Shown here piece after piece: positions 8,874 to 15,900 of a stretch of DNA of 33,917 nucleotides. Below the pieces are notes generated by a model. It saw only the letters and a list, made by a program, of their open reading frames with translations, had not been told where the DNA came from and ran no database searches. The position numbers and the translations under genes were made by a program. The DNA is taken from NCBI GenBank assembly GCA_964352775.1, contig CAYGTK010000010.1:1-33917 (forward strand). The letters run 5' to 3'. Position 1 is the stretch's first letter, and every line of letters begins with the position of its first letter. Source of the DNA: CAYGTK01 sp964352775. GTDB taxonomy: Bacteria; Bacteroidota; Bacteroidia; Chitinophagales; CAIOSU01.

Positions 8874-9690
8874 AGCTGCGTTCTAATGCGGTTCTTTCAG
8901 CTTTGTAAAGGTCATCTATTATATACACTGAACTGAGTGCTTGGAAATCAGTTGCTAGAAGGATCTCTATTTCATAAAAATTACTCCCATCAGGTAATAC
9001 GAAGTTAGATATGGAACCTATAGGCAACTCACTTGGGAAAATGGAAGAGAAACCACTTGTAACCACTTTGTCGCCGATATTGAGTTTTACGTGTTGAGGA
9101 ATGCCGTTTAGCTTAGCTGTTCTAGGAGAGCCGCCTTCCCAATAGACCGTTCCTGAATACTTGGTGTCTAACAACTCTGCGCTAACCGTGAGTTTGCTGT
9201 GAAGTATAGACATTACTACCGAGAAATTTTCAGATACACCAGTAACTATGCCCACAGCTCCGTTTGCACCCATAACACCCATTTCAGGCCTAATGCCGTG
9301 TTTACTTCCTCTATCTATGGTGAGATAGTTGTTTGCTCGTTCTGTACTATTTTGCAGCACCTCTGCTGGAAGAAAGGTATATGTTTGGTCAATAGTGGCG
9401 CTACAGACCGTATCCTTTATGTTAGTGTAAAATTGAAATGCATTAATGCTGCTACTACGTAATATGGCATTTTCCTTTCTAAGGCTATCATTCTCGGCCT
9501 TAAGTGAAAGGTATTCAGTAACATCATGCTTTGCTTCTAATGTTGAGCCAACTATAGTACCCGCTGAATTCAAGAAAGAGACTCGCTGATAATTATGCTG
9601 GCGAACAATTAGAAGAATGCAAAGCCCTTCCAGTAATAGGAAAATGAAAAAGGAACTGAATCTGCTTATAAATTGAAGAAGATCACGCAT
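8866..9690 (-). CDS. mreC: Rod shape-determining protein MreC
   Basis: This is a 274-residue protein with an N-terminal membrane helix (about 10-28), a coiled coil around residues 60-82 (LSLKAENDSLRKENAILRSS), and the two beta-barrel-like domains of MreC. The recognisable core is NYLTIDRGSKHGIRPEMGV followed by GAVGIVTGVSENFSVVMSIL, and later IGDKVVTSGFSSIFPSELPIG. MreC is a periplasmic scaffold that binds and activates PBP2. It lies 18 bases after mreB and overlaps mreD by 8 bases. Length is normal for the phylum. Confidence 0.95.
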   Translation of the reverse strand: MRDLLQFISRFSSFFIFLLLEGLCILLIVRQHNYQRVSFLNSAGTIVGSTLEAKHDVTEYLSLKAENDSLRKENAILRSSSINAFQFYTNIKDTVCSATIDQTYTFLPAEVLQNSTERANNYLTIDRGSKHGIRPEMGVMGANGAVGIVTGVSENFSVVMSILHSKLTVSAELLDTKYSGTVYWEGGSPRTAKLNGIPQHVKLNIGDKVVTSGFSSIFPSELPIGSISNFVLPDGSNFYEIEILLATDFQALSSVYIIDDLYKAERTALERSYE

Positions 9691-9708
9691 TCATGTTCAG
9701 GTATTACG

Positions 9709-10734
9709 CTACGAGGTAGAAAGGAAAGAGAATTTCCCGATATTCTTCAATGCAATACCTGTTCCTCTAACTACTGCCCTAAGTGGATCTTCAGCTACGT
9801 GAACGGGTAGTTTAGTTTTTTGGGCCAAACGTATATCCAACCCACGTATCAATGCTCCGCCTCCAGTTAGGTAAAGACCTGTTTTATAAATGTCTGCGGC
9901 TAGTTCTGGTGGAGTTGTCTCTAAACCTTTAAGTACTGCTTCTTCTATCTTAGATATTGATTTATCTATGGCTGCGGCTATCTCTGAGTAAGAGACCATT
10001 ATCTGCTTTGGAATACCCGTCATCAAGTCACGCCCATTTACAGGGAAGTCATCTGGTGGATTGTCTAACTCAGTTAATGCAGAACCGATATTTATCTTAA
10101 TGTTCTCAGCAGTACGCTCACCTATCATCATGTTGTGTTGGCGGCGCATGAAATCAATGATGTCTAAGGTGAATTCATCACCTGCTACACGAATAGATTG
10201 ATCACACACGATACCTGATAAAGCTATTACGGCTATCTCGGTAGTACCACCACCTATATCTATTATCATGTTACCTATCGGCTCTTCTACATCTATACCT
10301 ATACCGATAGCTGCTGCCATTGGTTCAGGAATAAGATACACCTCACGTGCACCCGCATGCTGGGCAGAATCGTGAACCGCACGTTTCTCCACTTCCGTAA
10401 TACCCGATGGTATGCAAATAACCATGGTGTATGAAGGGGTGAAAAGGGGCTTCTTCTTGTAGGTCATTTTGATCATTTCGCCTATCATGTTCTCTGCAGC
10501 CTTAAAGTCTGCAATAACACCATCTTTTAATGGGCGAATGGTCTTAATATTCTCGTGCGTTTTTTCGTGCATCTGCATGGCACGATGGCCTACAGCAATA
10601 ACTTTGCCGCTAGACCGATTGATAGCTACAATAGAGGGTTCATCTACCACCACATTATTATCCATAATGATCAATGTGTTGGCCGTTCCCAGGTCTATTG
10701 CTATCTCTTTATGTAAAAAACTAAATACACTCAT
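9709..10734 (-). CDS. mreB: Actin-like rod shape protein MreB
   Basis: This 341-residue actin-family ATPase has intact nucleotide-binding motifs: phosphate 1 IDLGTANTLI near the N-terminus, phosphate 2 DIGGGTTEIAVI, and the adenosine motif LTGGGALIRGLD near the C-terminus. It also has the MreB-typical PSIVAINR and IPEPMAAAIG. MreB filaments under the inner membrane position the elongasome encoded downstream. The gene follows purH after 68 bases that contain a TAGATTTG box, so it may have its own promoter while also being read through from purH. Confidence 0.97.
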   Translation of the reverse strand: MSVFSFLHKEIAIDLGTANTLIIMDNNVVVDEPSIVAINRSSGKVIAVGHRAMQMHEKTHENIKTIRPLKDGVIADFKAAENMIGEMIKMTYKKKPLFTPSYTMVICIPSGITEVEKRAVHDSAQHAGAREVYLIPEPMAAAIGIGIDVEEPIGNMIIDIGGGTTEIAVIALSGIVCDQSIRVAGDEFTLDIIDFMRRQHNMMIGERTAENIKINIGSALTELDNPPDDFPVNGRDLMTGIPKQIMVSYSEIAAAIDKSISKIEEAVLKGLETTPPELAADIYKTGLYLTGGGALIRGLDIRLAQKTKLPVHVAEDPLRAVVRGTGIALKNIGKFSFLSTS

Positions 10735-10764
10735 GTTAAATATTGGGCTGTCTTACCGCTTAAA

Positions 10765-10772
10765 CAAATCTA
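10765..10772 (-). promoter_or_regulatory. Candidate -7 box upstream of mreB
   Basis: On the minus strand the sequence reads TAGATTTG, a full match to the Bacteroidota -7 consensus TAnnTTTG. It lies about 30 bases before the mreB ATG, which would give a short leader. I see no convincing TTTG/TTG element 19-20 bases upstream, so this is a partial promoter match only. Confidence 0.4.
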
Positions 10773-10802
10773 CACAATTCTAATTCGTTATACCACAGAG
10801 AA

Positions 10803-12320
10803 TTAGTGTTTGAAATGGCGAATTCCTGTGGTAACCATTGCCATTCCATGCTCGTCACAATAAGCTATTGAATCCTTATCTTTTATAGAACCTCCAGGCT
10901 GAATTACTGCCTCAATTCCAGCTTTATCAGCTATCTCCACACAATCAGGGAAAGGGAAGAAAGCGTCTGAAGCCATTACCGAGCCTTTCAGGTCGAAACC
11001 AAATTGCTTAGCTTTTTCTATAGCTTGTCGCAAAGCATCTACTCTAGAAGTCTGCCCACAACCCATACCGATCAGCTGTTGGTCTTTCACTAAAACTATA
11101 GTGTTCGATTTTAGGTGTTTAGCTGCTTTACTAGCAAATAATAGGTCATTCACTTGTTGCTCTGTCGGAGCTACCTTAGTAACTGTAGTAAGGTGTGATT
11201 TATTTTCTGTTTGATCATCTATATCTTGCTCAATAACACCATTCAACAAACTCTTGAATTGTTTGCTGCTATTGAGCGGCTTAAGTTGTTTAAGAATGAT
11301 GCGTTTTTTCTTGCTTGTTAACAACTCTAAGGCATCATCATCATAGTCAGGAGCTATCAAAACTTCGTAAAATAGTTCGCTGACCTCGTCAGCAGTTTCT
11401 TTGTCAACTTTAGTATTTGTTATCAGTATTCCTCCAAAAGCGGAAACATTATCCCCAGCTAAAGCAGCATGCCAAGCTTGAAGAACTGTTGGACGAGAAG
11501 CAACGCCACAGGCGTTAGTATGCTTTATTACCACAAAGGTGGTCTCTTCAAATTCAGCAATGAGGTTTACTGCCGCATCTACGTCTACTAAGTTATTGTA
11601 CGATAGCTCCTTACCATTCAGCTTAGCGAAAAGACCATCTAAGTCTCCATAGTAAATGCCTTGTTGGTGGGGGTTCTCACCATATCGTAATACCTGACCA
11701 CTTGGAACGCTTGCTTTGAAGTGGAGTTCATCTTGAGCCGACGCTAAATAATTAAAAATATGCGTGTCGTAATTAGAGCTAGTAGCAAAAGCTTTTGCTG
11801 CGTAGGCTTTTCTATCTGCTAGCTCCGTGCTTCCATCTTTCTCTTTGAGAAGGGCCAACACATTTTCATACTGATTTCTAGAAGATACTATCAGTACGTC
11901 TTTAAAGTTCTTTGCCGCTGCCCGGATCAATGCTATTCCGCCAATGTCGATCTTCTCAATTGTGTCTGCCTCTGATGCACCCGAAAGTACTGTCTCTTCA
12001 AAAGGATAAAGATCAACTATTACCAAGTCTATCTCAGGAATTGCATATTCCTTCATTTCATCTTGATCAGAGCTGTTTTCCCTTCGGCCTAGTATTCCGC
12101 CGAAAACCTTTGGGTGTAGTGTTTTTACTCTGCCGCCAAGAATAGAGGGGTAGGTGGTAAGGTCTTCAACTGCAGTAACGGGGATGCCTAATTCTTCAAT
12201 GAATTTTTGTGTTCCACCAGTAGAGTAGATCTTTACGCCTTTGCTGTGTAAAAATTCGGCTATGGGTGCTAATCCGTCTTTGTAAAAAACGGAAATGAGA
12301 GCAGATCTTATGCTTTTCAA
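10803..12320 (-). CDS. purH: Bifunctional AICAR formyltransferase / IMP cyclohydrolase
   Basis: This 505-residue enzyme carries out the last two steps of de novo IMP synthesis in the cytoplasm. The N-terminal MGS-like IMP cyclohydrolase domain (about 1-190) shows IYSTGGT and KTLHPKVFGGIL (66-77). The C-terminal AICAR transformylase domain has the catalytic Lys266-His267 pair in VVIKHTNACGVA, plus SDAFFPFPD, IQPGGSIKDKD and the terminal GIRHFKH. The start is TTG at 12318-12320: an in-frame stop lies just upstream and the next Met is at residue 89, so no other start fits. It follows purN after 80 bases and precedes mreB by 68 bases. Confidence 0.97.
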   Translation of the reverse strand: MKSIRSALISVFYKDGLAPIAEFLHSKGVKIYSTGGTQKFIEELGIPVTAVEDLTTYPSILGGRVKTLHPKVFGGILGRRENSSDQDEMKEYAIPEIDLVIVDLYPFEETVLSGASEADTIEKIDIGGIALIRAAAKNFKDVLIVSSRNQYENVLALLKEKDGSTELADRKAYAAKAFATSSNYDTHIFNYLASAQDELHFKASVPSGQVLRYGENPHQQGIYYGDLDGLFAKLNGKELSYNNLVDVDAAVNLIAEFEETTFVVIKHTNACGVASRPTVLQAWHAALAGDNVSAFGGILITNTKVDKETADEVSELFYEVLIAPDYDDDALELLTSKKKRIILKQLKPLNSSKQFKSLLNGVIEQDIDDQTENKSHLTTVTKVAPTEQQVNDLLFASKAAKHLKSNTIVLVKDQQLIGMGCGQTSRVDALRQAIEKAKQFGFDLKGSVMASDAFFPFPDCVEIADKAGIEAVIQPGGSIKDKDSIAYCDEHGMAMVTTGIRHFKH

Positions 12321-12353
12321 GATGAAAGAATTGAGGGTTAACTATAGATATTG

Positions 12354-12361
12354 CAAAGGTA
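12354..12361 (-). promoter_or_regulatory. Candidate -7 box upstream of purH
   Basis: The minus strand reads TACCTTTG, matching TAnnTTTG, about 33 bases before the purH TTG start in the purN-purH gap. No good -33 TTG is found at the usual distance. If real, purH and the mre genes would not depend on the promoter of the large adhesin gene. Confidence 0.4.
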
Positions 12362-12400
12362 GAGGAATGCCTTTAAACGAGGGGTTTTAGCGGCCGAAAA

Positions 12401-12973
12401 CTATGCACCTGATGTTAATAACCCTTCAATAGTTTTGGGGTAGTGTAAATGCTCAAGCCGATGAATGCGTTGTTGTAATTTTTCAGACGTATCATCATCA
12501 AAAACAGGGCACTCGACTTGAAGAATAGTCGCCCCCTCATCGTACTCTTCATTTACATAATGAATGGTAATACCAGAGGTTTTTTCATTAGCCGCGAGCA
12601 CAGCTCTATGAACATTGGCGCCATACATACCTTTGCCTCCATGCTTTGGTAACAGAGCGGGGTGAATATTTACTATCCTACCAGAGTAAGCCTTAACTAG
12701 GTACTTAGGTATCAACCACAGAAACCCAGCCAAGGCTATAAAGTTGACCTTCCTTTTGGAAAGCTCATCTATTAACTCATCGCTTTGGGTAAAGGAATGT
12801 TTGTCTAATACCAAACTATCTATGGCTGCCTCTTCAGCAATTTGTAGCGCTCCCACGTTTGCTTTGCTGGAAACTACCAAAGCTACCCTTACATTGGAAA
12901 GCCCGTGAAAGTGATCAATAATGGCCTTTGCATTTGACCCAGCCCCTGAAACGAAAATGGCAATGTTATTCAT
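12401..12973 (-). CDS. purN: Phosphoribosylglycinamide formyltransferase (GART)
   Basis: This is a 190-residue formyl-THF-dependent enzyme that formylates GAR in purine synthesis. Conserved parts are IAIFVSGAGSNAKAIIDHF at the N-terminus (phosphoribosyl binding) and the catalytic triad of Asn102 and His104 in VNIHPALLPK with Asp145 in NEEYDEGATI. These correspond to Asn106/His108/Asp144 of the E. coli enzyme. Length is slightly shorter than the usual 200-215. Its ATG shares one base with the stop of the preceding adhesin gene (TAATG), an unexpected coupling of a purine gene to a 5.7-kb surface protein gene. purH lies next, so the pair makes metabolic sense. Confidence 0.95.
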   Translation of the reverse strand: MNNIAIFVSGAGSNAKAIIDHFHGLSNVRVALVVSSKANVGALQIAEEAAIDSLVLDKHSFTQSDELIDELSKRKVNFIALAGFLWLIPKYLVKAYSGRIVNIHPALLPKHGGKGMYGANVHRAVLAANEKTSGITIHYVNEEYDEGATILQVECPVFDDDTSEKLQQRIHRLEHLHYPKTIEGLLTSGA

Positions 12974-15900
12974 TAATGCTTCACCACAAATTTCAAGACA
13001 TATTTTTCTTCTCTGAAGCTGACTTCTGCTAAATATACTCCTGCGGCTAGTTGCGCAGTATTGATATTAATCCTCGTTAATCCTTCTTCTGTTTGTCCAT
13101 CGTACAAGGTGCCATGAGTTTTACCAGCCACATCAAACAAGACTACATTTAGACTACCACGCCTGTCTAAAATGATATCCATAAAGGCCTGCTCTTGAGC
13201 GGGGCTTGGATAAATGTTCCCTATCTGAATGTCGCCATCTAGAATATGACAGTCGCGATTATCTGATGGGTCTTGATCTGCTTCACCATTAGGTTTTATG
13301 GCCTCCACACAAAGTATGGTTTGAAATTGCTCGCTACTAGTATAGAAGCTCGTTGCATAAGTTACCAAAGTAGATTGCCCGCTTCTTAAGTCACCAGTCC
13401 AGTTTTGAAGTGTAGAAGCACTGCTAGCTAATGAGGCAATGAGGTCGAAAGTACTTACCCGCCTTGTACCGAAGTTACTTATAGTAACTACAGGGGTTAT
13501 TTTCCATAACTGATCCGTTTCTTTTTCAATGATAACTTGAAGTTCGGTGATAGCAATATTTAGGTCTGCCTCTGCCACAGTGATCTGGTTGGTAGTAGTA
13601 TCCGAGCAACCAATATCATTTGATGCGATTAGGGTGATAACGTAATCTTCATCAGCATTGTAGGTCTGCAATGGGTTTTCTGCAGAGCTATTAGCTGAGT
13701 TATCTCCGAAATCCCAAATAAAGGTAGTGGCATCAATACTCTCATTGGTGAATTGAACTTCCAATGGAGATGCACCAAAATCTGGGTCGAAACTAAAACC
13801 AGCTTCTGGTGGTGAGGAGACGAAAACTTGTTTGCTCACCTGTCCGTTACAACCGCTTTCGGTGGTTATGGCCAAGCTTACTGTGTAAATGCCAGAAGTA
13901 TCATAAGTGTTTTCTGGAGTTGGACCATTCCTGATGTTGCCATCTCCAAATTGCCATTGCCATATGGCAACAGGGTCGCTCGGGTTTGGCACTATTGAGT
14001 CACTAAATTGATAGCTGATGTTCTCGCAAATATCAGGTGTGGTGAAATTTACAATCGGTGGTTCAAATACTTCAATTTCTATCGTTGTATCATCTACACA
14101 TCCAATGGCATTGGTAACGGTTAACTGAACATTATACAAGCCAGCAGTGGTGTATAAATAATTTGGGTTTTGCTGTTGAGGAAAACCTAAATTATCTCCC
14201 ATATCCCACTGCCAGTTTATTACGGAGAAGCTTGTTGTTTCGTCCATAAACCTTACCTGGTCATCTTCACACAAGTCGCTAGCGCTGAAATTTGCGATCA
14301 GAGCGGGGAATATTTCGATATTTTTAGTGAGTTTGCGAACACAGCCATTTTGAGTGGTGATAGTAAGACTAACAGTATAAATACCTGCTAGTTGGTAAGT
14401 GTAATTGGGGTCTTCTGTTGTGTCAATAATTCCAGAAGCCAATTCCCAACTGTAACTTATTATCTGATCTCCAAATGCTGGCATACTTCTATTGGTGAAC
14501 TGTATAGGCTTTTGAGCGCAAACTATTTCATAGTCGAAAGCAACATTAGGTAGTTCCTGAACATCAATGGTATTCACTTTTGATGAGAAGCAATTGAAGT
14601 CGGTTTCCACAGTAAGTCTTATGGCATAACTGCCAGTATTTGCATACAAGTGGTCTGGGTTTACAGCAATACTCGTATTTCCATCCCCAAATTCCCAGAA
14701 ATAGCTTTGAATACTAAATGGAGCACTAACAGTAGTTAAATTGGTAAAAACAGTAGTATCGTTTAAGCAAGTAGTATTGAATACAAAGTCAATGTCAGCT
14801 AGTTGGCCTTGAATGTTGATGTTTACAGTGTCAGTTGCTTTGCAGCCATTATTATTTGTTACAGTTAAGCTATAATCTCCTGAGTTACTTACTATGAGTT
14901 GGTCATCTAAACTGCCATCTTGCCATAGAAAATCTGTTGCTACCTGACCGCCTGCGGCCAAGCGAATGGTGTCTCCCCCACAAATGGTTTTGTCTTGTCC
15001 TAAAGATGCTGTTGTAGCAAATGAATCTGCAAAAAAGGTAAGTGTGTCTCCAATAAAGCAACCATCGATATCTGTTATTCTAACACCATAATCGCCTGGC
15101 TGCTTGATGTAAATGAACGAGTCAATTGAACCTGTTGTCCATTGATAAGTGTAACCATTTTTAGGTAAGTTGATGTTCCATAGAAGAGAATCCCCCAAGC
15201 AATAACCATTCTCTTCCGGAACATCAAAACTTGGTAAAGTAATAATTATCGAGTCTGCTGTAATTCTTCCTAAAACATCAGTAGTAGTAACTGAATATAT
15301 GCCAGAAGCTCTTACCGCAATGGAGTGACTGGTATCACCCGTAGACCATGTATAGCTTAAAAACCGTCGTTCAGCATCTAAGATGACAGGGTCGCAAAAG
15401 CCATATTCCACAGTAATATCAGGACCTAAGTTTACAGGAGGGGCATATTTGTCATTTAGGTATTCCTCAATTGTTTTGATCTCACTATCGGAAAGCTCTC
15501 TGCTGAACATCAACACCTCTGCAATATCACCTACAAGTGCCGCATTCACATTCCTGCCATTTCCTATCCTAATAGGGTCGTTATTATTCATGAATTGCCC
15601 AGTAGCTGGTGAACCAAAAGGGGGATGGTTAAAGGGTGCCTTATCTATTTGCAGATTTACTATCTCGTCATTTCTCGTCAATGAAAGAATGTTACGGCCC
15701 TGAAATCTGTTTCCTTCGTACCTCAAGTCACCATGAACTGTCCGGAATAAGCTATTTATAAAAAAATATTCAAGCCCTTGGGGTATTCCAGGGTCTATCA
15801 CATTTGAGTTTCGCTTAGAGAGTAATGTCTGAGTACTTGCACCTGCGTTTGTATCTGTCCTCACCACCATTATCGTTGTCATCTGAATATCGAAAAATAG

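Noticed and set aside
15383..15703. 106-codon plus-strand ORF inside the giant adhesin
   Set aside because: It is antisense to the second LamG domain, with no family features or promoter.
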